DNA of 34,362 nt from DASZIT01 sp036264255 (GCA_036264255.1 DATARI010000218.1:1-34362); one strand, 5' to 3'; shown: positions 8,493 through 16,666, counted from the stretch's first letter. The notes: a model not told the origin generated them from the sequence alone. Translations and numbers: made by a program.

Positions 8493-10181
8493 ATGATCGG
8501 GGCGGCGGCCAGTCATCGAGCCCGGCCGACCCGGCCGGTGTGGTCGGCCTCGTTCTGGCCGATCAGCATCATCGTCACCGCCGTCGCCTTCGGGGTCGGT
8601 CTGGTCAAGCTGGCGTCCGACTTCGGCCGGCCCTACTTCCACTATGGCGACCAGGCGGTCCTCGCCTCCCGGGTCGGCGACGCGATGCAATTCCATGTCG
8701 AGCTGGGTCCCTACTCGCGCTTCGGCTGGAGCCATCCGGGGCCGGCGCTCTTCTACCTGCAGGCCCCCGTCTACAGCCTCTCGAATTCCAATCCGCGTTC
8801 CCTGTTCGTCGGCTCCTTGCTCATCAACGGGATCTGCATCGTCGCCGCCCTGGCGGTGGTCCGCCGGTTCGCCGGCGAGTGGTCGGCGCGGTGGGCGGCG
8901 GTGGTGGTGGGGGTGACCCTCCTGGCCCTCGGGGCCAACGCCATCGAGACCTTCTGGAATCCCGACCTCGAAGCCGCCGCGGTGCTGCTGATCATGGTGC
9001 TCACCGCCGGGGCGATCGCCGGCTCCGGCCTCTCGGTCCTCGGGGTGGCGGTGGTCGGCTCCTACGTGGTGCAGACCGATGTCGGCACCGTGCCGATCGT
9101 CGGGGTGATGGCGGTGGTGTCGGTCATCGGCTACCTCACCCAACGGGTGGTGCGGTGGCGTCACCGTCGTCGGCGGGGACGGCGCCGCCGGACGATCCGC
9201 TGGGTCCCGGTGGGGGCGGCGGTGCTCGGGGTGGCGGCGCTGGCGGTGGCCTGGATCCCCCCGCTGGTCCAGCAGTTCCGGGGCCATCCGGGGAATCTGT
9301 CCGCCCTCTATGACTTCTTCACCAACCCCACGGCGGCGGCCAAGTACGGGACCACCCACACCCTGTCAGCCGCCTGGGCGGTGGTGGCCAACTCGACCAC
9401 CGCGGTCCCCTGGGGCAACGTGTCGGACACCGCGACGATGACCACGGCCACCGCCGGCCGGCAGTGGACGGTGGTGGTCTGGGCCGGCCTGGCGGTGATC
9501 GGCCTGGTCTGGGCCGGCTGGCGGCGTCACTGGTTCGCCTTCGGACTCAGCCTCGCCACCTTGGCCGGCCTGGCGGTCTCCGTCCTGGCCGTCGAGCGCA
9601 TCGTGGGGCCGATCGGGAACTACCTGGCCTTCTGGATGCAACTGGTGCCGGTGCCGGCGGTGGTGGCGATCGGGGTGCTGACGGTGGAGGCGCTGCCGTC
9701 CCGGAAGCCGGCGACCGACCCGGCTACCCCTTCTCCGAGGTGGTGGCGGGTGGGGCTCGGGTGGGCGCTGGCTGTGGCGCTGATGGTCCCGATCGCCGGG
9801 GTGGCCTGGCAGCTGGGCCAAGGCTCGGCCCTGGTGGATTCGGAGGGGAACCTGGAGATCCCCCAACTCGCCGGGTTCACTGCCGCCCACCTGCGACCGT
9901 CGTCGCAGCGGGACGTCCTGGTGGTCATGGGCAGCGCCGACCGATGGCCGGAGGCGAGCGGCCTGGTGCTGCAACTCACCAACGAGGGGTACCACCCGAC
10001 GGTGACATCCACGTGGGGGTTCATGTTCACCCCCCGGTATGTGGCCGGTTCCGCCCCCCAGGCGCAAGTGGTGCTCACCGACGCCACCGGGACGTCGGCT
10101 CCCCCCACCGCCCTCTCCCAGACCTTCTCCCGCGGCGACGTGCCCACCACCATCACCTTCGTGCCGGCCCCGGCCGGCTGA
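8493..10181 (+). CDS. Polytopic membrane protein, GT-C glycosyltransferase-like
   Basis: This 562-residue protein has about 9-11 membrane segments (first near 19-40, last near 430-448) and an extracytoplasmic C-terminal region of about 110 residues. The first external loop holds FHYGDQAVLASRVGDAM and then GPYSRFGWSHPGPALFYLQ. An acidic residue soon after the first helix followed by such a loop is the layout of GT-C enzymes, which take sugars from polyprenyl-phosphate donors. I recall the 'YSRFGW.HPGP' loop from uncharacterised actinobacterial membrane proteins. A very basic cytosolic loop (RWRHRRRRGRRRR, about 222-235) fits the positive-inside rule. It starts 9 bases after pcrA, with an SD-less ATG. 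The nearby DPA synthesis genes make an arabinose or other polyprenyl-sugar donor conceivable, but the substrate is unknown. Confidence 0.7.
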   Translation: MIGAAASHRARPTRPVWSASFWPISIIVTAVAFGVGLVKLASDFGRPYFHYGDQAVLASRVGDAMQFHVELGPYSRFGWSHPGPALFYLQAPVYSLSNSNPRSLFVGSLLINGICIVAALAVVRRFAGEWSARWAAVVVGVTLLALGANAIETFWNPDLEAAAVLLIMVLTAGAIAGSGLSVLGVAVVGSYVVQTDVGTVPIVGVMAVVSVIGYLTQRVVRWRHRRRRGRRRRTIRWVPVGAAVLGVAALAVAWIPPLVQQFRGHPGNLSALYDFFTNPTAAAKYGTTHTLSAAWAVVANSTTAVPWGNVSDTATMTTATAGRQWTVVVWAGLAVIGLVWAGWRRHWFAFGLSLATLAGLAVSVLAVERIVGPIGNYLAFWMQLVPVPAVVAIGVLTVEALPSRKPATDPATPSPRWWRVGLGWALAVALMVPIAGVAWQLGQGSALVDSEGNLEIPQLAGFTAAHLRPSSQRDVLVVMGSADRWPEASGLVLQLTNEGYHPTVTSTWGFMFTPRYVAGSAPQAQVVLTDATGTSAPPTALSQTFSRGDVPTTITFVPAPAG

Positions 10182-10369
10182 GACACGGAAGCCGTTCAAA
10201 ACGGGTGAGATGAAGCCCGTCGGGGCCCTCCGGCCCCAGAACATCCGGCCAAATGCACCACAAGATTGCAGGTATTTCGTAGTTTCTTGTGAGTACACTG
10301 GCCGCGATCGGGCACTGTTCGAAAACCAGCAGATCCCGATGGGCCGAGAGAACAGGGAGCCTCACGAGC
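10182..10369 (+). other. Intergenic leader before the repeat protein
   Basis: This 188-base gap contains an unusually AT-rich stretch (about 10250-10300) for this genome, as expected of a promoter. TACACT at 10294-10299 could be a -10 box. TTGCAG at 10266-10271 lies 22 bases before it, too far for a standard -35, so no promoter is assigned firmly. GGGAG at 10355-10359 is the probable ribosome site, 10 bases before the ATG. Confidence 0.4.
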
Positions 10370-13300
10370 ATGCCATTCCAGAATGAGGGACGAACGCGAG
10401 CTCGAAGGGGCGCCATCGTTGTCATGGTGCTCGCCACCATCGCGGCGCTGATGGTCGGCTTCACCACGCCGGCGGCTGCCGCCGGGCCTGACTCCGGTTC
10501 GGGGAGTGCCTTCGGCATCCAGGCGTTGCTGGCCGGGGCCAACCTGATCGCCCCGACTCCGAGTGTGGCCCTCGGACCCCTCGGTGAGACCCACTCCCTC
10601 ACCTCTATCCCGGTCAGCCTCCCCGGCGTACTGACCACCGACGTGCTCAATGCCACCAGCGCGTCGACCAACTTCGGAACCGCCGCCGAGAACATCACCG
10701 GCACCGCCGGAGCTGCCGGCATCAACCTGTTGGGGGCGGCGGGCCTCGACATCGGCGCGGTCAACTCGGCCTGCGTGTCCAACGCCGGCGGTTCGGCCGG
10801 AGCCACCCAGATCCTCAGCATCACCGCGGCCGGAACTCCGATCCCGGTCCCGACCGGAAGCAACCAGACGCTGTCGCTGCCCGCCCCCCTCAACGCGCTG
10901 TTGAACGTGGTGGTCAACGCCCAATCGATCACCAACGCGGTCGGTTCCACCAGCATCTCGGTCGACGCCCTCGAAGTCCACATCCTCACCACCGGCGTGG
11001 TGGTGATCGTGGGCCGCTCCCAGTGCGCCGCCAGCGGGCCGGATATCAACGTCGGCCCGACGATCACCTCCATCACCCCGACCTCCGGTCCGATCGCCGG
11101 CGGCACCACCGTCACCATCACCGGGACCGGATTCACCGGCACCCCGACGGTTGATTTCGGTTCCACCCCGGCCACCGGGGTCACCATCACCACCCCGCCG
11201 CCGACCTTCCCGCCCTCCACCGTGACCACCCTCACCGCGGTGTCCCCGGCTCACGCCGTCGGGCCGGTGCCGGTGACGGTGACGGTCGGGGCGTTGACCA
11301 GCGCGGTGACGCCCGCCGGCACCTTCACCTATACCTCCGGTAGTACGCCGACGGTCACCGGCCTGAGCCCGACCTCCGGCCCGGTCGCCGGCGGCACCAC
11401 CGTGACCATCACCGGAACCGGCTTCACCGCCGGGTCCTCGGTGGCCTTCGGGGCGTTGCCCGCCACCACCGTCACCTTCAACAGCGCCACCAGCCTCACC
11501 GCCGTCTCCCCGCCCCAGGCGGCCGGACCGGTGTTCGTGACCGTCACCAACGCCGGCGGGACCAGCCCGACCTCGGCGGCCGGCACCTTCACCTACGTGG
11601 CCGGAACCGCCCCGACCGTCACCGGCCTGAGCCCGACCTCCGGCCCGATCGCCGGCGGCACCACCGTGACCATCACCGGGACCGGGTTCACCAATGCCTC
11701 CACCGTGAGCTTCGGGGGGACCGCCGCCACCGGCGTCACCTTCACCAGCAGCATCAGCCTCACCGCGGTGTCCCCCGCCCATGCGGTGGGCCCGGTGGAT
11801 GTCACCGTGACCACCGGCGGCCTGACCAGTCCGGCCACCCCCGCTGACACCTTCACCTACACCACCGCCACCACCCCGACGGTCACCGGACTGGCTCCGA
11901 CTTCCGGCCCGATCGCCGGTGGCACCTCGGTGGTCATCACCGGGACCGGGTTCACCAACGCCTCGACGGTGAAGTTCGGGACGGTGGCCGCCACCAGTGT
12001 CACCTTCACCAGTGCCACCAGCCTCACTGCGGTGTCGCCGGCCGAGGCGGCCGGGCCGGTGTTCGTCACCGTCACCGACACCGGAGGCACCAGCCCGACC
12101 TCGACGGCCGGCACCTTCACCTTCGTGGCCGGCACCGCCCCGACCGTGACCGGTCTGACCCCCACCTCGGGTCCGACCACCGGGGGCACCTCGGTGACCA
12201 TCACCGGGACCAACTTCACCAACGGCTCCACGGTGAGCTTCGGTTCCACCCCCGCCACCAGCGTGACCTTCAACAGCGCCACCGGCCTCACCGCGGTGTC
12301 GCCCGCCCATGCGGCCGGAGCGGTGTTCGTCACCGTCACCAACGCCGGGGGGACCAGCGCCACCGCGCCGGCCGGGACCTTCACCTTCGTGCCGCCGACC
12401 GGCCCCCCGCCGGTGATCACCGGGATCACCCCGACCAGTGGGGCGCCCGGGGGCGGTAACACCATCGAGGTGGTGGGGACCAACCTGTGCGGTGCCACCG
12501 CGTTATTCTTCGGCACCACCGCCAGCCCGGCCTTCACCGTCAACACCGCCTGCACCATCCTCACGGTCACCGTGCCCCCGGGACATGGCACCGTGCCGGT
12601 CACCGTGTTCACCCCCAACGGGGTGTCCACCGGGCCGGTGGGCTACACCTACATCCAGCCCGGCTACTGGATGTCCGCCGGTGACGGCGGGGTGTTCGCC
12701 TTCGGCGGGGCCCAGTTCTTCGGGTCCATGGGCGGTCGTCCCCTCAACCAGCCGATCGTGTCGATGACCGACACCCCCGACCACCAGGGCTACTGGCTGT
12801 TCGCCGCCGACGGTGGGGTGTTCGCCTTCGGTGACGCCCAGTTCTACGGCTCGGTCCCCGGTGTGCTCGGCCCGTTCGGGAAGACCTTGAACGCCCCCAT
12901 CGTGGCGGCTGAGTCTTCGCCGACCGGGCACGGTTACCGGATGTTCGCCGCCGACGGCGGGGTCTTCGACTTCGGCGACGCCGCCTACGTGGGATCGCTG
13001 CCGGGGCTCAACATCGTCCCCAACCACCCGATCGTGGCCGCCACCTCGGCTCCGCTCGGACAGGGCTACTGGCTGGTGGCCGGCGACGGCGGGGTCTTCA
13101 ACTTCGGCTCGGCCGGCTTCTTCGGCTCCGAGGGCGGCCAGCCCCTGAATGCGGGCATCGTGTCCATGTCAGCCACTCCCACCTCCGCCGGCTACTGGAT
13201 CTTCGGGGCCGACGGCGGGGTCTTCAACTTCGGGGACGCCAAGCTGTTCGGCTCCATGGGCGGGGTGCACCTGAACAAGCCGATCACCTTCGGGGTGTCG

Positions 13301-13432
13301 ACCACCACCGGGAACGGCTACTGGCTGTTCGCCGCCGACGGCGGGGTGTTCAACTTCGGTGACGCACCGTTCCTCGGCTCGCTGGGGGCGCTGCCCCTCA
13401 ACTCGCCGATCGACAGCGGCGTCGGGTTCTAA
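10370..13432 (+). CDS. Secreted TIG/IPT and GYW-repeat surface protein
   Basis: This 1020-residue secreted protein begins with a signal peptide: RTRARR, a hydrophobic core (about 14-31) and PAAAA with cleavage near residue 38. Residues about 40-225 form a domain (AFGIQALLAGANLIAPTPSV to VVIVGRSQC) like the actinobacterial 'choice-of-anchor P' type; that label is tentative. Six IPT/TIG immunoglobulin-like repeats follow (units near 231, 328, 416, 504, 592, 682), each with P-x-V-T-G-x-x-P-T-S-G and GTTVTITGTGF. The C-terminus is six 38-48-residue repeats starting GYW or GYR at 765, 807, 855, 899, 941 and 983, each with DGGVFxFGxAxFxGS. ATG 10370 is chosen because it precedes the signal peptide; an in-frame ATG at 10289 would spoil it. 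No transmembrane anchor or LPxTG is seen. Adhesion or envelope contact is inferred. Confidence 0.85.
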   Translation: MPFQNEGRTRARRGAIVVMVLATIAALMVGFTTPAAAAGPDSGSGSAFGIQALLAGANLIAPTPSVALGPLGETHSLTSIPVSLPGVLTTDVLNATSASTNFGTAAENITGTAGAAGINLLGAAGLDIGAVNSACVSNAGGSAGATQILSITAAGTPIPVPTGSNQTLSLPAPLNALLNVVVNAQSITNAVGSTSISVDALEVHILTTGVVVIVGRSQCAASGPDINVGPTITSITPTSGPIAGGTTVTITGTGFTGTPTVDFGSTPATGVTITTPPPTFPPSTVTTLTAVSPAHAVGPVPVTVTVGALTSAVTPAGTFTYTSGSTPTVTGLSPTSGPVAGGTTVTITGTGFTAGSSVAFGALPATTVTFNSATSLTAVSPPQAAGPVFVTVTNAGGTSPTSAAGTFTYVAGTAPTVTGLSPTSGPIAGGTTVTITGTGFTNASTVSFGGTAATGVTFTSSISLTAVSPAHAVGPVDVTVTTGGLTSPATPADTFTYTTATTPTVTGLAPTSGPIAGGTSVVITGTGFTNASTVKFGTVAATSVTFTSATSLTAVSPAEAAGPVFVTVTDTGGTSPTSTAGTFTFVAGTAPTVTGLTPTSGPTTGGTSVTITGTNFTNGSTVSFGSTPATSVTFNSATGLTAVSPAHAAGAVFVTVTNAGGTSATAPAGTFTFVPPTGPPPVITGITPTSGAPGGGNTIEVVGTNLCGATALFFGTTASPAFTVNTACTILTVTVPPGHGTVPVTVFTPNGVSTGPVGYTYIQPGYWMSAGDGGVFAFGGAQFFGSMGGRPLNQPIVSMTDTPDHQGYWLFAADGGVFAFGDAQFYGSVPGVLGPFGKTLNAPIVAAESSPTGHGYRMFAADGGVFDFGDAAYVGSLPGLNIVPNHPIVAATSAPLGQGYWLVAGDGGVFNFGSAGFFGSEGGQPLNAGIVSMSATPTSAGYWIFGADGGVFNFGDAKLFGSMGGVHLNKPITFGVSTTTGNGYWLFAADGGVFNFGDAPFLGSLGALPLNSPIDSGVGF
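11057..12658 (+). repeat. Six TIG/IPT-encoding tandem repeats
   Basis: Equivalent codons of the repeat (the residue before V-T-G) fall at 11060, 11351, 11615, 11879, 12143 and 12413. The four middle units are spaced exactly 264 bases (88 codons) apart, the first interval is 291 and the last is 270. DNA identity is high in the segment encoding GGTTVTITGTGF, suggesting fairly recent duplication or ongoing recombination between units. Confidence 0.9.
12662..13432 (+). repeat. Six GYW repeats, possible beta-propeller
   Basis: Six units start at 12662, 12788, 12932, 13064, 13190 and 13316, with spacings of 126, 144, 132, 126 and 126 bases; the last runs 117 bases to the stop. Each encodes G-Y-W/R-x(4)-DGGVF-x-FG-x-A and then F/Y-x-GS, followed by a Pro-x-Asn-x-Pro-I turn in most units. 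Six similar units ending at the C-terminus would suit a six-bladed propeller, but this is an inference. Confidence 0.9.
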
Positions 13433-13461
13433 ACCGTCCGGCTCTGGCGACCGCCCCAGGC

Positions 13462-14223
13462 TCAGCCCGGGAGGCGGCGCCAGATGCCGCTCGGCAGGGT
13501 ACGCATCACCGCGAACGCCCATCGCAGCAGCGGGGGGACGTAGACCACCGACGCCCCTGATTCGATGCCCCGCACCACCGCCTCGGCCACCGCCTCGGGG
13601 GTGGTCGGCAGCGGGGCCGGGGCCATCCCCGTGGTCATCCTCCCGACCACGAATCCCGGCCGCACGATCATCACGCTGACCCCGCTGCCGTGCAGCGAGT
13701 CGGCCAGGCCCTGGGAGAAGGCGTCGAGGCCGGCCTTGGAGGCGCCGTAGATGAAGTTGGCCTTCCGGGCCCGGAGCCCGGCCACCGAGGACAGCACCAC
13801 CAGGCGTCCGTAGCCCTGGTGCCGCAACCGGTCGGCCACCGCCAGCATGGCGGAGGCGAGCCCGGCGAAGTTGGTGGTGAGGACCCTGGCGGCGGCGGCC
13901 GGATCGTGCTCGTCGACGTCCTGGTCCCCGAGGACCCCGGCGGCCACGACCACCAGGTCGATGTCCCCGAACTGCTCGAAGATGTTGCCGATCACCGAGG
14001 CGTGGTGCTCGACGTCGGTGGCCTCGAAGTCGACGGTCTCGATGGTGTCGGCCCCGGCCGCCGCCGCGCTCTCGGCCGCCGCCAGCAGTTGCGGGCTGTC
14101 CCGGCCGGCCAGGATCACCGTGCGGCAACGGGCGGGCACCAGCTTCGCCACGATGGCCTGGGCGATCTCCGAGGACCCCCCGAGGACCAGCACGGACTGG
14201 GGGCGGCCGATGGCGTCGATCAT
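13462..14223 (-). CDS. dprE2: DprE2-like decaprenylphosphoryl keto-pentose reductase (SDR)
   Basis: DprE2 reduces decaprenylphosphoryl-2-keto-D-erythro-pentofuranose to decaprenylphosphoryl-D-arabinofuranose (DPA), the donor for cell-wall arabinan. This 253-residue short-chain dehydrogenase has the nucleotide-binding LVLGGSSEIAQAI near the N-terminus, the conserved VVAAGVLGD, the catalytic Ser in VVLSSVAG and the Tyr-x3-Lys in YGASKAG. The 'GGSSEIA' variant and the length fit mycobacterial DprE2 (about 254). It overlaps dprE1 by 4 bases (ATGA), which sets the ATG at 14223 and supports the assignment over a generic SDR. It is the last gene of ubiA-dprE1-dprE2 and its stop lies 29 bases from the convergent repeat-protein gene. 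Confidence 0.9.
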   Translation of the reverse strand: MIDAIGRPQSVLVLGGSSEIAQAIVAKLVPARCRTVILAGRDSPQLLAAAESAAAAGADTIETVDFEATDVEHHASVIGNIFEQFGDIDLVVVAAGVLGDQDVDEHDPAAAARVLTTNFAGLASAMLAVADRLRHQGYGRLVVLSSVAGLRARKANFIYGASKAGLDAFSQGLADSLHGSGVSVMIVRPGFVVGRMTTGMAPAPLPTTPEAVAEAVVRGIESGASVVYVPPLLRWAFAVMRTLPSGIWRRLPG

Positions 14224-15713
14224 GGGGTGATCCGTTCTGTCGATGGTTTGACTTTGGGCCGGGCGGCCTTCTTGGCCGGAGCCCGCTTCCTCTTGGGCGC
14301 CGGCGTCGGCTCCGGCCGCACATCCTGGCAGAGGCCGAGGCGCCGCCCGAGGTCGGACCGGAGCCGTCCGTCGGGGTCGACCCGCCGGCGGACGGCCAGC
14401 CACTCGTCGAGCCTCGGGTACATCGCCGCGAAGCCCTCGGGTGACACCCGGGAGTCCTTGGCCAGGTAGACCCGCCCGCCGGCGGCCAGCACCAGCTGGT
14501 CCAGCTCGTCGAGCAGCCCGTCGAGACCGTGGAACCCGACCGGCAGGTCGAGGGCCAGGGTCCACCCGGCCATCGGGAACGAGAGGGGCCCGGGGTCGCC
14601 GGGCCCGAAGCGCTTGAGGACGGCCAGGAACGAGGCCAGCTTGAGGGCGCTGAGCCGCTGGATGACCCGGCGGACGGTCTCGCCCTCCTCGTCGGCCACC
14701 ACGAACTGGTACTGGAGGAACCCGCGGGGGCCGTAGAGGCGGTTCCAGGACCCGACTCCGTCGAGCGGATGGAAGAACCCCGTCATGTGGTGAGGCTTGG
14801 CCGTCTGGTGCTTGGGTGCCTTGCGGAACCAGAACTCGTTGAAGGCGCCAACCGTCAACGGGTTGAGCAGGCCGCTCGGGGGAGTGACCGGCACCGTCAA
14901 CAGGGTTCGGGGGTGGAAGGCCCGGGCCCGGTCGGGATCCCGTCGGAGCCGGTCCGGCAGCTGGTCGAGGCGGGCATGGTCCCCGCGGGTCAGCACCGAT
15001 CGGCCGAGCTTGGTCCCCGACGCCTGGCAGTCGATCCACGCCACCGAGTAGCGGTAGCCGTCGTCGCCGCTGACCATCTTGGCCATCACCTCGTCGAGAT
15101 CGGCGGCCCGCTCGGTGTCCACCAGCAGGTAGCTGGTCTCGACCGGGATCATCTGCAGGGTGGCATCGGTGATCACCCCGGTGAGGCCCATGCCCCCGGC
15201 GGTCGCCCAGAACAGGTCGGGATCGGAACCGGGGGAGACCTCGAGGGTGCCGGTGGGGGTGGCGAGGGTCATCCGGGTCACATGGGAGCAGAAGCTGCCG
15301 TCCCGGTGATGGTTCTTCCCGTGGATGTCGGCGGCGATGGCCCCGCCGACGGTCACCATCCGGGTGCCCGGGGTCACCGGCACGAACCAGCCCTGGGGGA
15401 CGAACCGCTCCATCAGGGTCTCGAGGCTGACCCCCGCCCCCACCGTGATCAGGCCGTGGGTGAGGTCGACCTGGTGGACGGCGTCGAGCCAGGTGGCGTC
15501 CACCACCAGTCCCCCGGCGTTCTGGGCGGCGTCCCCGTAGCTGCGGCCGAGCCCCCGGGCGATCAGCCCCCGTTGGTTGGCCGGATCCGAGCCGGTGGCG
15601 GTGAACGCCTCCGCCACCGAGTCGGGGTGGACGGCGTGGACCACGTCGGCGGCGCTGGGGGCGGTGCGGCCCCAGCCGGTGAGCAATTCCCGTCGGGCCC
15701 GGGGGCCGGCCAT
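14220..15713 (-). CDS. dprE1: DprE1-like decaprenylphosphoryl-ribose 2'-oxidase (FAD)
   Basis: DprE1 is the FAD oxidase that turns decaprenylphosphoryl-ribose into its 2-keto form. Visible features are the N-terminal GWGRT, the FAD-binding ARGLGRSYGDAAQ and GGAIAADIHGKNHH (His131), GFLQYQFVV, PLSFPMAGW and YLAKDSR. Lys419 in the last corresponds to the essential Lys418 of Mycobacterium tuberculosis. At the benzothiazinone-targeted position the mycobacterial GWNICVDF is GWTLALDL, so the Cys387 equivalent is Ala387. The 497-residue protein is about 36 longer than the mycobacterial one because of a basic Pro/Ala/Lys tail (EPTPAPKRKRAPAKKAARP). The ATG at 15713 overlaps the ubiA stop by one base (TGATG). 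Assignment is strong because all three DPA genes are adjacent. Confidence 0.95.
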   Translation of the reverse strand: MAGPRARRELLTGWGRTAPSAADVVHAVHPDSVAEAFTATGSDPANQRGLIARGLGRSYGDAAQNAGGLVVDATWLDAVHQVDLTHGLITVGAGVSLETLMERFVPQGWFVPVTPGTRMVTVGGAIAADIHGKNHHRDGSFCSHVTRMTLATPTGTLEVSPGSDPDLFWATAGGMGLTGVITDATLQMIPVETSYLLVDTERAADLDEVMAKMVSGDDGYRYSVAWIDCQASGTKLGRSVLTRGDHARLDQLPDRLRRDPDRARAFHPRTLLTVPVTPPSGLLNPLTVGAFNEFWFRKAPKHQTAKPHHMTGFFHPLDGVGSWNRLYGPRGFLQYQFVVADEEGETVRRVIQRLSALKLASFLAVLKRFGPGDPGPLSFPMAGWTLALDLPVGFHGLDGLLDELDQLVLAAGGRVYLAKDSRVSPEGFAAMYPRLDEWLAVRRRVDPDGRLRSDLGRRLGLCQDVRPEPTPAPKRKRAPAKKAARPKVKPSTERITP

Positions 15714-16666
15714 CAGCCGTAGATCCCGATGGCGAACAGGGCGATCCACACCAGGCCGTAGATCTGCAGGCGGTGGTCGTGGATGGCGAGCTCCTCGGGG
15801 GCGGCCCCCTCGCCGGCGTCGAGCAGGCGCACCACATGGAGGAGGCCGATCACGAACGGCACGATGGTCAGCTGGAACCACACCGGGTCGTGGCCGGGAT
15901 GGACCTGGGACGCCCGTTCGAAGGCCCACAGGCAGTAGGCGGTCACCGACACCGCCGCCGACAGGGTGCGCACCGTCTGCAGGAACGACACGCTGTAGAG
16001 GCCGAGGGTCTGGCGCACCCCGGTGTGGTCGGTCAGGTGGTCGGAGAGCAGCCGCTTCTCACCCGACCGCTTGCCGGTGACGATGAGCAGCGATCCGAAC
16101 GAGGCGACGATCAGGAACCAGTTGGAGAGGGGCACCCCGACGGCCACCCCGCCGGCCACCGCCCGGAGGACGAAGCCCGAGCTCACCGCGGCCAGGTCGA
16201 GGATGGGCTCGTCCTTCAGCCCCAACGAGTACACGACGTTGATGGCCCCGTAGGCGACCATCACCACCAACATGTGCCAGCCGGCCAGGAGCAGGCCGAG
16301 GGCGATGGAGACGGCCAGGAGGGCGGACCCGATCTCGAGCCCCATGGCCACCGGCACCACTCCGGCGGCGATCGGCCGGTTGCGTTTCACCGGATGGGCC
16401 CGGTCGGCCTCGGCATCCAAGGAGTCGTTGAGGAAGTAGGCCCCGCTGGCGGCCAGGCAGAAGATTCCGAAGGCCCCGAGGGTCCGCAACATGGCGTGGG
16501 GATGGAAAAGCACTCCGGCCACCGCCGGGGCCACGAAGACCAGGAGGTTCTTCAGCCACTGCCGGGGCCGGGCCACCCTGACCAGTCCGGCCAGCCGCGA
16601 CGAAGACGGTGACGAGGGTGAGAGGTATGGGTCAGGTGGATCCACGGCTTCGGCCGGCGTGGGCAC
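15713..16666 (-). CDS. ubiA: Decaprenyl-phosphate phosphoribosyltransferase (UbiA family)
   Basis: This enzyme joins 5-phosphoribose diphosphate to decaprenyl phosphate, the first committed step to DPA. It is a polytopic UbiA prenyltransferase-fold membrane protein of about 317 residues. It has RPRQWLKN, the Asp-rich site NDSLDAEADRAHPVKRNRPI, and a second site around YSLGLKDEPILDLAAVSSG. It ends with several helices (LWAFER, WFQLTIVPFVIGLL), all resembling mycobacterial UbiA (302 residues). GTG at 16666 is chosen because GGAGGA lies 5 bases upstream; TTG at 16741 would add 25 low-complexity residues. It heads the ubiA-dprE1-dprE2 operon and is divergent from the B12 subunit gene. A generic UbiA role is unlikely given the neighbours. 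Confidence 0.93.
   Translation of the reverse strand: MPTPAEAVDPPDPYLSPSSPSSSRLAGLVRVARPRQWLKNLLVFVAPAVAGVLFHPHAMLRTLGAFGIFCLAASGAYFLNDSLDAEADRAHPVKRNRPIAAGVVPVAMGLEIGSALLAVSIALGLLLAGWHMLVVMVAYGAINVVYSLGLKDEPILDLAAVSSGFVLRAVAGGVAVGVPLSNWFLIVASFGSLLIVTGKRSGEKRLLSDHLTDHTGVRQTLGLYSVSFLQTVRTLSAAVSVTAYCLWAFERASQVHPGHDPVWFQLTIVPFVIGLLHVVRLLDAGEGAAPEELAIHDHRLQIYGLVWIALFAIGIYG

Noticed and set aside
10266..10299. Standard promoter TTGCAG/TACACT before the repeat protein
   Set aside because: The spacing is 22 bases, too long; only the AT-rich context supports a promoter.
10196..12310. 704-residue Gly/Arg-rich minus-strand open frame
   Set aside because: It is antisense to the TIG repeat gene, its repeats mirror the 264-base DNA period, it has no start signal and its composition is a high-GC frame artefact.
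11057..13432. CRISPR-like or mobile-element repeats
   Set aside because: The repeats are contiguous coding units with no spacers, and they encode TIG and GYW protein repeats.
14224..15837. N-terminal extension of the DprE2 frame as a fusion
   Set aside because: The upstream part is an Arg/Pro-rich shadow of dprE1 in another frame. The real protein starts at ATG 14223 in an ATGA overlap.
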